Source: Progne subis subis | Taxonomy: Eukaryota; Chordata; Aves; Passeriformes; Hirundinidae | NCBI GenBank assembly: GCA_022316685.1 | Contig: JAKJHU010001546.1 | Coordinates: forward strand, 1 to 64,000 | DNA: 64,000 nt | Direction: 5' to 3' | In this document: positions 22,113 to 32,939 of the stretch, one piece after another | Position numbering within the stretch: the first letter of the stretch is position 1 | Layout of the letters: each line of letters starts with the position of its first letter | Notes under the pieces: model-generated | What the model was told of the DNA's origin: nothing | The model's database searches: none | The model's input: the letters and a program-made list of their open reading frames with translations, nothing else | Program-made: the position numbers and the translations under genes

Positions 22113-23048
22113 TTAATGTTTCTGAAATTGCCCAGTGATCAGTGTCCACACTGCAGCCTTGAGCTCCTGGTTCCTCAGGCTGTAGATGAGGGGGTTCAGG
22201 GCTGGAGGCACCATTGAATACAGAACTGACAGGGCCAGATCCAGGGATGGGGAGGAGATGGAGGGGGGCTTCAGGTAGGCAAAAATGCCAGTGCTGAGAA
22301 ACAGGGAGACCACGGCCAGGTGAGGGAGGCAGGTGGAAAAGGCTTTGTGCCGTCCCTGCTCAGAGGGGATCCTCAGCACGGCCCTGAAGATTTGCACATA
22401 TGAGAAAACAATGAACACAAAACAGCCAGAAGCTAAAATGATACCAACCACAGTAATCCAAAGCTCCCTGAATTTTGGAGTGTGAGCAGGAGAGCTTGAG
22501 GATCGTGTGGGATTTCACAGAAGAACTGGCCCAGGGCATTGCCCTTACACAGGGGCAGGGAAAATGTATTGGCCTGTGTGCAGCAGAGCATTAGAGAAAG
22601 CCACTGGCCCAGGCAGCTGCTGCCATGTGGGCACAAGCTCTGCTGCCCAGGAGGGTCCCGTAGTGCAGGGGTTTGCAGATGGACACGTAGCGGTCAGTAG
22701 CACATGATGGTGAGCAGGGCAAGCTCTGCTGAAATGAAAAATACAAACATAAACACCTGAGCAGCACATCCTGTGTAGGAGATGTTCCTGGTGTCCCAGA
22801 GGGAATTGTGCATGGCTTTGGGGACAGTGGTGAGGATGGAGCCCAGGTCGGTGAGGGCCAGGTTGAGCAGGAAGAAGAACATGGCGTGTGCAGGAGGTGG
22901 CCGCAGGCTACGGCTGCTGATGATGAGGCCGTTGGCCAGGAGGGCAGCCAGGGAGATGCCCAGGAAGAGGCAGAAGTGCAGGAGCTGCAGCTGCCGCGGT
23001 GTGCCAATGGCAGCAGAGGAAGTGGCTGATGGAGCTGCTGTTGGACAT
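22113..23048 (-). pseudogene. OR14-like olfactory receptor pseudogene, left arm
   Basis: This is an odorant receptor (seven-helix G-protein-coupled receptor) of the bird-expanded gamma-c/OR14 type, read from 23048 (ATG followed by SNSSS) to 22113. Recognisable pieces in shifting frames are LQLLHFCLFLGISLAALLAN (TM1), MFFFLLNLALTDLGSI (TM2), a CAAQV segment (TM3), DRYVSICKPLHYGTLLGS (the DRY motif region), SYVQIFRAVLRIPSEQGRHK with AFSTCLPHL (TM6) and PPALNPLIYSLRNQELK (TM7). Total length (936 bp) is normal for a single-exon receptor. Several 1-2-bp indels, including two between the start and TM1, break the frame, so no receptor can be made. Its sister is at 37418-38355. Confidence 0.9.
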
Positions 23049-25169
23049 TTGCTAGTGTCTGGCTGTTTCAACCTGTAGGAGGAAAGATAGTGAAGTTTGA
23101 CAGGAGATTTCTCATAGAAGAGTCAAAGCCCTTTCTCACAGACCATTCCTGCCAATAAATACCACCCCTTGTGTACATCTAGCAGAACTTCATTCATATT
23201 GGTTGCTGTGCCTGATTACTGCTGGCCAATATTCAGTGAGGAGCCAGACCTGGTCCTGCAGCACACCAGGGAGTCAGCCCTGACCCCCAGTCAGTGCAGG
23301 GGAACAGTGAGGGCAGGGGCCCAGTCCTGGTGTTTGAACTTGGACAAAGAATCTCCTCCTAAGGCACAGGAGCTGCCAGGGTGAAGGGATGGGGATTGAA
23401 GGAGGCAGGACAAGAGATTCTGCTGCACCTGGGGAGAACAGAGTCCAGTGAGGCAGAAGGATTGTCTAAGCCTTAGTGCAGACTGAGGGGAGCTGCTCTG
23501 TCCCTCTCTCCTGTTCCCAGCTGCCCTGGAATTGCACCTTTCTGAGCTCCACTCCTGTGTTACCCTGGAAAGCCAGGAGACACTGCTGAGAGCAGAGGGA
23601 TCCCTGGCACACAAAGTGGCTCCTGCCTTTCCCAAAGTCAGGGAGAGTCTGCTCATTTCCCAGCCTGCCCTGCCCAGAGCTCCCCAGGGCAGAGGGAGCT
23701 GGGACACCCCATTGCTGTGCTCAGCCTGCACAGGAGGAGCCCAAGGGCTGGGCCTGAGCCTGCAGCTGGAACTGCCATTCCCAGAGAGCCCGTCAGCAAT
23801 GCCAGGAGCACCTGGGCAAGGCAAGGAGAGAGAGAGCTGGGCCCTGAGGAAAAGCCTTTCCCTGCCCAGCCCTGCACAGCCCCTGGCAGGCAGCAGCAGT
23901 GCAGGACAGTGGCCCTCAGGCCCTGGTCAGCAGGGAATGGGCACATGGCAGGAGAGATGCCCTTCATCTCTGGGGCTGCTCTGCCGGCCCAGGAGGGGAC
24001 TGAGGGCCCCGAGCCCCCAGGGCTGAGGGCTGTGCTGGCTGCGAGGGGACACAAGAGCTGTGCTGCTCAGGGCAGTGTGTGCCCTGCAGGGCAGGGCCGG
24101 CAGGTGCCACATCTCCCCTGCAGCAGGGCTTCCCTCAGCACTGCCTCCCTCCCTCCCTGCCCACGCCTCTGCTGCTGGAGCTGTCCCAGCCCGAGCTGTT
24201 CCTGTGGCCCCGGGCTCCTTCCCTGCCAGTGCTGCCAGAGCCCAGCCCAGCCCCTGGGCCAGCTCTGCCCTGCAGCTGCTCGGGGCTGCAGGGATTAAAG
24301 AACAGCTCCCCCAGGCCTGGGCACCATGGAAAGGGGATGCTGCATGGATCTGGAGCCTGGGGAGCTGGAGGCACTTGCTGAGGTTCCCAGGGAAATTGTG
24401 TCATGTTTTAAGAGCCCTCAGTCCCCTGTTCTGCCCTGCACAGCTGAGTTTCCATTCCCACCAAATTGAGCCAGGGAAGAACAGGAGCACAGATTGAAGA
24501 ACGCAGAGACTCAAGCGAGAAACTCCTGCCCTGAATGAGCTCATGAAAAATACCCTCAGAAATGACCTGGGCATGAGTTGGAGCTCTGAGCAGCCCTGGC
24601 CCACACAGCACCCTCTCCACAGCAGCAGGACCTGCCCTGGCAGGAGTCACTCCTGGCACCCACAGCTCCCCTCCACCATCCATGGGGAGCTCCCAGGCAG
24701 GCTGAGAGCTGCCCCTGGCAGGTGGCAGATGCCCTGGCCTGGCCAAGAGCCCTCAGGGCTGCAGGAGCTGCTCTGCACGACAGCCCTGGGCACCCCTGGC
24801 TGCAGCCCCAGCTTCAGCCCCTGCAGCCGTCCCTGCAGCAGGAGCCGTCCTGCCCTGTCCCTCTGACGGTGCCCAGGGCAGCCCGCTCTGGAGCACATCC
24901 TCCCCAAAGCAGAAAGGGCAGCAGAGCCATCCTTACAGTCATGTCAGTCCTGTCCTGGGGCAGCTTGAGGAGATCCCTGCAGCCAGAGACTGACTGTGTC
25001 AGGAGTGGTGAAGATTTCTCCATGAAGAAGCTCAGTATTTTCAAAAGTTGTGAAGATTTATCAGTGAATATTCTCAGAATTATCCTTCATGTTGCTTTAA
25101 CCTCTGTCTGCTTCACTCCTGTTAGGTACCTGCACGGTAGTGCCCTCAGCCCTGCTGGGCTGGGAGAGG
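23049..25169. other. Region upstream of the left-arm receptor pseudogene
   Basis: Matched reversed by 35270-37417. 23450-24900 is GC-rich with many overlapping frames on both strands that shift against each other between arms; no domain is recognised. The receptor's own upstream intergenic DNA (23050-23450) carries no clear promoter motif. Confidence 0.5.
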
Positions 25170-25990
25170 AGGTGCTCCTCAGGAGAAATGTCTTTTTGAA
25201 GCTTTTCTTGATTGCATGAGCTGCCTCATATGCCAGGAGTTTGGTCCAGCTCAGCAGCACAGGCACAGCACAAGGACTTTAATTAGTTTCTTGGGGCTTT
25301 TGATGTTTACATCAGATTCGGTCTCTGAGAGTGTTTAAAAAACTTTTCAATAACTCCAAATGATAATGAAGCACTGAAGTTTCTCCAAGTTAAATGGGTC
25401 CCATTGAGGGACACGACTCTGAAAGTGTCCCCGGGTTCCAGTTAGAGCAGAACACTGCAGGTAGTGATGACAGGTGGGGACAGACAAGGCAAAGGTGTCT
25501 CTGATGCTCAGCAAACTGGATGTGTTTCAGGAATGCAAAGGGCCAAGGCCTGAGCCCCAGCCCCTGCCAAGGCAGATCCTGTCCCTCCCTCAGTGCTCAG
25601 GGCTCTTCCCAGGACACTGGGATGTGGGGATGTGCAATGCCAAGGGCAGCACCATGGGGCGGCCCCTGCCAGGCTGCTGAGCAGGGACAAGGAGGCAATG
25701 AGGCCCCAGGCCTGCCAGGGTCACTTGTCTCCTGCTCATGGCTCAGGCCCAGGGCCAGCAGCCATGGCCCAAGTGCTGCAGGAGTTGGCTGTGTCAGGGC
25801 CTTTCAGCTGCTGCCCATCCCTGTGCCCTCTCCAGCCCAGGCTGTCCTACGGTGTCCATGCCCTGCGCCTCTGTCCCTGCAGGCTGTCGTCATCCCCCGG
25901 CTGCCCACCTCGCTGGCCCCTTCCTTTGCTGACAGCTCTGCATCCTGCCTGCCTCTGCCTGGGCACACAAAGCCTTGGGCATGAAACCAG
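25170..25990 (-). repeat. ~850-bp unit, reversed copy
   Basis: Reverse complement of 1-860, 29590-30430 and 34450-35270. The shared flank up to about 26000 (GAAACCAGGAGGGTTAA) matches only the copy at position 1, so this copy and that one share a longer history at this edge than the other two. Confidence 0.88.
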
Positions 25991-26334
25991 GAGGGTTAAT
26001 TCAACTTTTACCATGCTTGCGAAGTTTTAGCACAGGAACAAGGCATGCAGGGCCTGCTTTCTCAGCAAGGATGGTTTTTAGACATGTAGAACACATCTTC
26101 CTCAGGAGTGCCGTGATAGAAAAAAAACAAGGAGTGAATCTGGGAACTTGGTTTGACTTTTATTGTAATGGATAAATTGTAATACACAAGTAGCAACTGT
26201 ATATAAGTAATACTATTATAATCACATGTCCATGTAAGGTTATGAGTCACCCTGTATTAGAACTCAAGCCTGAACAAGTAAAGCCTTCTTAATTGCAAAT
26301 TATTGTTAAGGCATCTTATTTTGGAGATCTGGTG
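25991..26334. other. AT-rich stretch without a recognised feature
   Basis: The sequence includes GTATATAAGTAATACTATTA near 26200 and AGTAAAGCC near 26277. These could be the TATA and polyadenylation region of an LTR, but no matching LTR elsewhere in the window supports that. No gene is visible. Confidence 0.3.
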
Positions 26335-27965
26335 TCAGCAGCACCTTGCAGAATCAAGGAGTCTACAGTGACGCCTTGGAATCTCATGGAACCAAAATCC
26401 TTTTTGACACAGCAGGGCCACATGGAAACAATGGTCAATTGTGATACTGCAGATCCAAGGAGACCCTTGTGACATTCTGGAACCTCATGGAATCAAAAGT
26501 ACAGTGTGACAGAGAAAGGCTTCATGGAACCTGGAGTCCATTGTTACACAGCAAGATCTTGTTTGAACAATGGAACCATTGTTGTAGTACAGAAACTCAT
26601 GGAACCAAGGGGCCATTGTGACACACCGGGGCTGCATGGAATGAAAGGTCCATTGTGACAATGCAGATCCAGGAGACCATGGTGACACTGAGGGCCTCAG
26701 TGAAACCAAGGGGCCATTCTGACACAGCAAGGCCTGAGTCCATTGTGACACTGCAGAACATTACAGAACCAAGTTATATTTTGTTCTCATGTTATGCTGT
26801 GGGACCTAATGGATAAAGGTTTAGTAGTGACACTGCGAGACCAAGAGAAAGTGTTGGCAGTATTTAAGCTCATGAAACGAGAAGGTCCGTTGTGACACAG
26901 GATGGCCTCATGGAACAAGGGTACATTGAGACTGTTGGGCCTCATGGAAACACGAGCCATTGTGACAAAGCATGGCCACATGGAGCCAAGCGTGACTGAG
27001 GAAACGTCATGGAACCAGGAGCCCATTGTTACACTGTGGGGCTCTGTGGAACCAAGGGGACCACAGTGACATTGCAGGGCCTCAAGGAACAATGGAGACT
27101 CTTCTGACACTTTGGGACCCACTGGAACCAAGGGGCCATTATAGCATGGCAGGGCCTCATGGAATCAAGGGGGCTCCAGTGAACACTGTGGGTGTCCATG
27201 GGATGAAGGGTCCATTCTGACACCGTGGAACCAAGGACACCATTGTGACACCATGGGGCACCATGGAACCCAAGGTCCATTGTGACACAGCAGGGCCTCA
27301 TGAAACCCTGGAGGCCATTTGTACACCTTTGAGGCCCTGTGAAATCAAAGGGCCAATGTGGCATTTCAAAGCCTTGTGGATGAGCCAAGGGTTCCATCCT
27401 GATACTGTGGGATTTAATGGAACCAAGGGACAATTGATGCACTTTGTGGCACCATTAAACCAATGAGAACATTGTGACACTGCAGGGCCCCATGGAACTT
27501 AGGATTCATGGAACAGCATTGGAACCCATGGAACCTAATTTCCATTGTGACATTGTGGGGCCTCATGGAATCCTGGAGACCATTGTGGCACTTCCAGGAC
27601 TCACTGAACCAAGGGGCTCTGCAGGAGCCTTGTGGAACCCAGGAGACTCCTCTGACATTGTGTGTCTCGATGGACCGAGGGTCCATTGTGCTACTGTGGT
27701 ACCAAGGAGACCCCTGTGACACTGCAAGGCCTCATGGAAGCAAGAGGGGACAATTGTGATGCCACGGGGCCCAATGGAAGCAAGGGGCCAGTGTGACACA
27801 GCTGGGCCTCATGCAGCCAAGGGGCCATGGTGATTCTGGGGAGCTCAACAGAACCAAGCGACCACTGTGACACTGCAGGACCATATGGAATCATGGAGAC
27901 CACTGTGACACTCTGCAGCCTCATGGAAGCAAGGGGCCATTGTGACACTCTGGGGCCCCATGGAT
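26335..27965 (+). repeat. ~38-bp minisatellite, locus 3 (largest)
   Basis: More than forty degenerate units over 1.6 kb share the words GGAACCAAGG, CCATTGTGACAC and CTCATGGAA. It runs directly into the receptor pseudogene fragment at 27967. Long frames on both strands here are repeat artefacts. Confidence 0.9.
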
Positions 27966-27966
27966 C

Positions 27967-28330
27967 TTGGAGGCACAGAAAGACAGCTCAGAGAGGAAGA
28001 GCAGCCAGTAGCTGAGCAGGGCAAAGCCGAGGAGACCCAAGCAGCAATACCCAGGTGGACACAGAGCTGAGGCTTCATGATAGCAGCATAGAGCAAAGGG
28101 TGGCAGATGGCAACATAGCGGTCAAAGGACATGACAACCAGAACGGCAAAACTCTGTGCAGCCCAGGGCAAAATAGAAGTAGTTTTGGGCAAAGCAGCTG
28201 CTTTGTGAGAGAGTGTTCTGACCAGAACTCAGCATGACAAACAATTTAGTGCTTGTGGAGGATGTAAACCAGATTTCCAGGAAGACCAGGTTGCTGATGA
28301 AAAAGTACATGGGTGTGAGGGAGAGTGGGG
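27967..28330 (-). pseudogene. Olfactory receptor pseudogene fragment (TM2-TM4)
   Basis: A different receptor subgroup from the two OR14-like copies. On the minus strand SLTPMYFFISNLVFLEIWFT (TM2) leads to a frameshift near 28190. It is followed by [20 protein letters not shown] (end of TM3 and second intracellular loop) and a TM4 start. [13 protein letters not shown] resembles the OR6/OR11-like type. Sequence before TM2 and after TM4 is missing, replaced by unrelated DNA and by minisatellite, so only ~360 bp of ~930 remain. Confidence 0.85.
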
Positions 28331-28466
28331 ACAGCAATGAGAGATCTCTGGAGTCCAGGGCAGCTCTTGAAACATGTGGTTTCTTGCATAATTTCTTGGT
28401 GCAAGAGCTTTGCTTAAGCTGCCAGCCACAGCTCAAAGTGTGCCCGAGCAAAGAGGCCTCAGTTCT

Positions 28467-28869
28467 TGTTACAATACATTATATCTCCTTCTGTGTTGAA
28501 TATTCTAGTTTACACTAACCAACCAGTACAAGACACAAATGCTAGAGAATTTACATACAGCCTATAGGAACTACTACATTACCATACTGTGCCACATTCC
28601 AAACCCTAAAAGCTCCTTTCTAGACTCCTTTTTCCTGCCACCTTGGCAGGGCCCCTCCCCCTTGGACCCTTGGCATCTTTTATCTGTAAGGGGTATTGCT
28701 CAATCAACAGGTCTCTTGCCTTCAGCTAACTCAATCACTGTCTTCTGGCTTAGCATCCGACATCTCAAAGCTTGCTTTCATTTCTATTTCACTCATAGGG
28801 TTCACGCTGTTAGAATCTTTTGCCAAGCAATCATATTTGTAAGGTTTTCCTGTTTCATCCTCTCCAGCA
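28467..28869 (-). mobile_element. Solo LTR related to the 7127-11888 provirus family
   Basis: Read on the minus strand it starts TGCTGGAGAGGATGAAACAG. It then has AAATATGATTGC and GAAAGCAAGCTTTGA blocks that match the first ~110 bp of the LTRs at 7127 and 11309. It ends TATTGTAACA. The rest is diverged or shorter (403 bp). The flanks AGTTCT and ACCTCT agree at only four of six bases, so a target duplication is not secure. On its right it abuts satellite array B. Confidence 0.65.
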
Positions 28870-29310
28870 ACCTCTCATCTGCCTTCAAAATGCTGGGGGA
28901 CCGTGCTTCTGTTTCCATGGAAAAAAACATCTTTGTGTCTGCATCTATGGCCAAACTGGGACTTCTGCCTCCAAATTTCCTTAATCCAAGGATATCTTCA
29001 AGAAAAAGCTCCCAGGACTGTCTGGGTTCCTTGGCATCCTGAGGGCCAGCTCTCATCTGGCCTTTGAAACACTGGGGCTCTGCCCTTCCCTTCCTGTGGA
29101 GAACTGTCATTTTGGTTCCAGACACCCACAGCTAAAATGGAATTCCATCTCAGGTACTCCCTATATATCCAAGGGTTCCTTTCAGACAAAAGCAGCAAGA
29201 ACAGAGAGGTCAGGCCTTTCCTTGGCCCTGGGTGAGTGCCTCTCCTCTGCCTTCAAAACCTTGGGATTCTGTAATTTCCTTTTTTTTGAAAAGATTGATC
29301 CTTCTTGTCC
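28870..29310 (+). repeat. ~190-bp satellite, array B
   Basis: About 2.3 units in the orientation opposite to array A. CATCTGCCTTCAAAAT (28880), a second unit with CCTTTGAAACACTGGGGCTC near 29062, and a third starting near 29250. The sequence that follows (29310-29590) is duplicated at 34170-34445. Confidence 0.8.
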
Positions 29311-29589
29311 AGTTGCCCATGGCCTCAAGCACATAACTATATAGGGACAAAGGAGCTCTGTGTTCAGTGGAGTGGAGATGGAGGAGAGCAGAGGAGAGCC
29401 CTGGGAGTGCTTGAAGGGTGGTTTAAAAGATGGTGCATCCCTTTGAAATAGCAGAGAACAGCCAGAAAAGAAAAAAATAATGCCAAGGACACCTGGGGAG
29501 GCCAGACTGGAAAGAAAGAGAAAAGAATTTCTCTCCCAGGGCAGGGCTGTGGTGCAACATGTCCCCCAGAAGGAGTCTGGAGCCAGCCC

Positions 29590-32500
29590 AAGGCTGTGTG
29601 TGCCCAGGCAGAGGCAGGCAGGACGCAGAGCTGTCAGCAAAGGAAGGGGCCAGCGAGGTGGGGCAGCCGGGGGATGACGACAGCCTGCAGGGACAGAGGC
29701 GCAGGCATGGACACCGTAGGACAGCCTGGGCTGGAGAGGGCACAGGGATGGGCAGCAGCTGAAAGGCCCTGACACAGCCAACTCCTGCAGCACTTGGGCC
29801 ATGGCTGCTGGCCCTGGGCCTGAGCCATGAGCAGGAGACAAGTGACCCTGGCAGGCCTGGGGCCTCATTGCCTCCTTGTCCCTGCTCAGCAGCCTGGCAG
29901 GGGCCGCCCCATGGTGCTGCCCTTGGCATTGCAACATCCCCACATACCAGTGTCCTGGGAAGAGCCCTGAGCACTGAGGGAGGGACAGGATCTGCCTTGG
30001 CAGGGGCTGGGGCTCAGGCCTTGGCCCTTTGCATTCCTGAAACACATGCAGGTTTGCTGAGCATCAGAGACACCTTTGCCTTGTTTGTCCCCCACCTGTC
30101 ATCACTACCTGCAGTATTCTGCTCTAACTGGAACTTGGGGAAACTTTCCTCAGTTGGGTTGCTCTCTGGGACCCATTAAAACTTAAGAAACGTCAATGTT
30201 TCAATTTAACTTTGAGTTCTTGATAAGTTTTGTGAACATACTCTCAGGGATGAAGTTGAATGTAAACAACACTAAATCCATGAGTGGCTCATTAAAGGTC
30301 TTGTGCTGCTGTCTGTGCTGCTGAGCTGGGCCTGGGCTCCTGGCACCCAAGAAAAGTTTCAAAAATACATTTCTCCTGAGGAGAAATCCTCCTGCAGATG
30401 GGTCAATTGTGTTATTTGAAATGTAGACACAGAGTGAAAGTTTACAGTGGCAGAACTACCTTTTCTGTTCCTTTCTCAGTAATTGGTTAACTCTCTCTTC
30501 TTTGTTTGTTTTGGTTTCGTTTTGTTCCTTAACAGTATAGAACATCATTCTCTTACATGGGATATTAGCTTTTGTCCTTATGCCTACTGATATCTATGCC
30601 TATGGAACCTTAACTTTTGAATACAATATGTTGTTTCACCAGCAAATACACACACTGAACTGAAAAACAGAACTAATCTGTCTCTAGCTCTCACTGCTGC
30701 TTTAGTAAATTCTCTTGATCTTCTTTTAGTTTTTTTACTTTTGGGTCTTTTGTCTTCTGCAATTTCAGCTCTTCCGTTGGATGAAGCAACATCTCTGCTT
30801 GCTCTTTCTCTCCCTCTTGTCTTTGATCTTTTGAACACTCCGCTTCGTGTAGTTCTAAAACTTGTTTTCATAATGTTCTTTTCTTTGAGTATGGTTGTCC
30901 TCCTTTTTAGGTTTTTTTTTGTGTTAGTTGGTCCTCTCTAAGCTTTTCTTACGAATGTAAGAAAAAATGCTTTTGTGCAGCTCTGACTCCACCTCCCAGA
31001 GCTCTGATACCTGCTTCTTGCTACACTGTGCTGCTGTGAACACTGGCAAGTGCTGCCCAGGATCCTGCAAACTGCAGCTGTACCTTGGGGTCCAGTGTCT
31101 CATAAGTCATCCAGACTCTTTGGCTCTCAGGTTCTGCCTACATTGCTGTTAGGCTCTCAGATCCACCTGGCTGCAACTCGCCTGGATTTTTAGGCCCTCA
31201 GGTCTGCCTATTTTAGGCCTCTCAGGCACTCAGGTTCACCTGGCTCCTTTCTTCAGGCTCTTGATCTGCCTGGCTCAGTTTGGCTGAGCTCCACCACCTC
31301 ACTGCTCTTAGGCCTGCAGTCATTCCTCAGTATCATGTCAGGGTCCCCATTCATTTTCACCCAGTCCTCACAGGGGGCACGAGTAGATGGTGGAGCCATG
31401 ACTGACACAGGTGTCAATCCCTTATTATCTACAAACTCTAATACCTTTCTCTCTGTAGCCTACCCATAGGCATCTCCACACAGCCTTCTGACTCCTCCTC
31501 TCTTCCTTTTGCAGGATGAGATAACTCTCTCCTGTCCCTTGCATCACTGCCTGACCCTCTCTGTCCCCACAAGACTATTTGACCCTTCTTCCTCACAGCA
31601 CAGCCTGCAGACTCCACTGACTCTTGCCCAGCTCACCCAATGTGTTTATAACACTCACTCTCATTGGACATAGCTGGGATCTATTAAGGGCAAGGCTGTT
31701 CCCACTCTTGGGAATTAGTACAGCTGCAATTTATCAGGGGTGAGATTGCCTTCAGCACTATCTCTATTCTCTTTACAATCTGTCCTCCCACACCAAGGAG
31801 AATCTGTGTACAGTACAGAACCTCATGGAACCAAGGGGCCATTGTGGCACAGCAAGGCCTTGTGGAACCAAAGGGACCATGGTGACACTACGGAACCTCA
31901 TGGAACTACGAGGTCCATGGTGACACAGCAGGGCTGCAGAACCAAGGAGTCCATTGTGACACTGACAGAACCTCATGGGATCACGGTGTCCATGTTACAG
32001 CACTGAACCTCATGGAACAAAGGGCCCTTGTGACACTGTGGAACCAAGGAGACTGTTGCTGGCAGTATGAAACCTCATGGAACCAAAAGTCCATTGTGAC
32101 ATTGTGGGCCTCATGGAACCATGGAGACCATTAGGACACTTCAGGACCCACTGGAACCAAGGAGCCATTGTGACACTGCAGGGCCTTGTATAACCAAGGG
32201 TTATTGTAGCACAGCAGGGCCTCATGGAATCTAGGAGATTCATAGTGACGATGTGAGGTGCCATGAGGCCCTGGGGACATTCTGACTCTGTGGAAACCAA
32301 GGATACCATTGTGACACGATGAAGCAATATGGAACTAAGAAGGCCATTGTGAAGCAGTGGGGGAACCCACTGAGCCTATGATGACATTTCAAGGCCTTGT
32401 GACACCAAAGGGCCATTGTGGATCTGCAGCGCCTCAGGGAACCAATGAGACCATTGTGACATTGCATGGCCTCATGGCAGCAAGGGGCCATTGTGACACT

Positions 32501-32700
32501 CTGGGGCCTTGTAGAACCAAGGGGCCATTGTGACACTGTGCCACCATGGAACCAAGGAGACCATTGTGACACTACAGGGCTCCATGGAACTAAGAACTCA
32601 TGTAACAGTGAGAGGCCCAATGGAATCAAGTCGCTATTCCATACTTCAGGGCCTCATGGAACCAAGGTGCCCCTGTGACACTGCTGGGCCTCATGGAAGC
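29590..32700 (+). repeat. Segmental duplicate A, copy 2
   Basis: Direct copy of 1-3120 with small indels. It contains the ~850-bp unit (29590-30430), the AT-richer middle (30430-31790) and the start of a minisatellite. As in copy 1, no gene is recognised in the middle part. The 5' flank differs: here it continues the satellite-linked segment 29310-29590. Confidence 0.85.
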
Positions 32701-32935
32701 AATGAGACATTCTGGCACTCTGAGTCCCCAGTGAAACCAAGGGACCATTGTGACACCACAGGCCTTCAGAGAACCAAGGCAACCACTGTGACCTGCAAAG
32801 CTCTTGGAAGCAAGGGGCCATTGTGCCACTGATGCAGGCAAGGAGAGCAGTCTGATATCATTGGGGCTCATGTAAACAAAGATCTCTTGTTATAGCCACA
32901 GGGCCTCATGGAACCAAGGGGAAGATTGTGATGCT
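31795..32935 (+). repeat. ~38-bp minisatellite, locus 4
   Basis: About thirty units. Its first ~900 bp align unit by unit with locus 1 (2214-3135), so it was copied with the segment. The last ~230 bp have no counterpart there and run into satellite array C. Confidence 0.9.
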
Positions 32936-32939
32936 GCAT

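Larger units (their letters stand above)
11889..25981 (+). repeat. ~14-kb inverted duplication, left arm
   Basis: This arm pairs with 34450-48583 reversed. Paired coordinates sum to about 60440-60470 along the whole length, for example poly-A 19762 with poly-T 40708, and receptor start 23048 with 37418. In the conserved stretches I compared, identity is in the mid to high nineties, with frequent small indels. Contents in order: ERVL LTR, GC-rich block, receptor C-terminal remnant, ~70-bp repeats, TGATGTCA repeats, CR1, GC-rich block, OR14-like pseudogene, GC-rich block and the ~850-bp unit. The left edge coincides with the end of the 3' LTR at 11888. Stretches not listed separately hold no recognised gene. 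Confidence 0.92.

Noticed and set aside
22782..23078. Plus-strand frame across the receptor pseudogene
   Set aside because: It is the antisense shadow of the OR14-like pseudogene.
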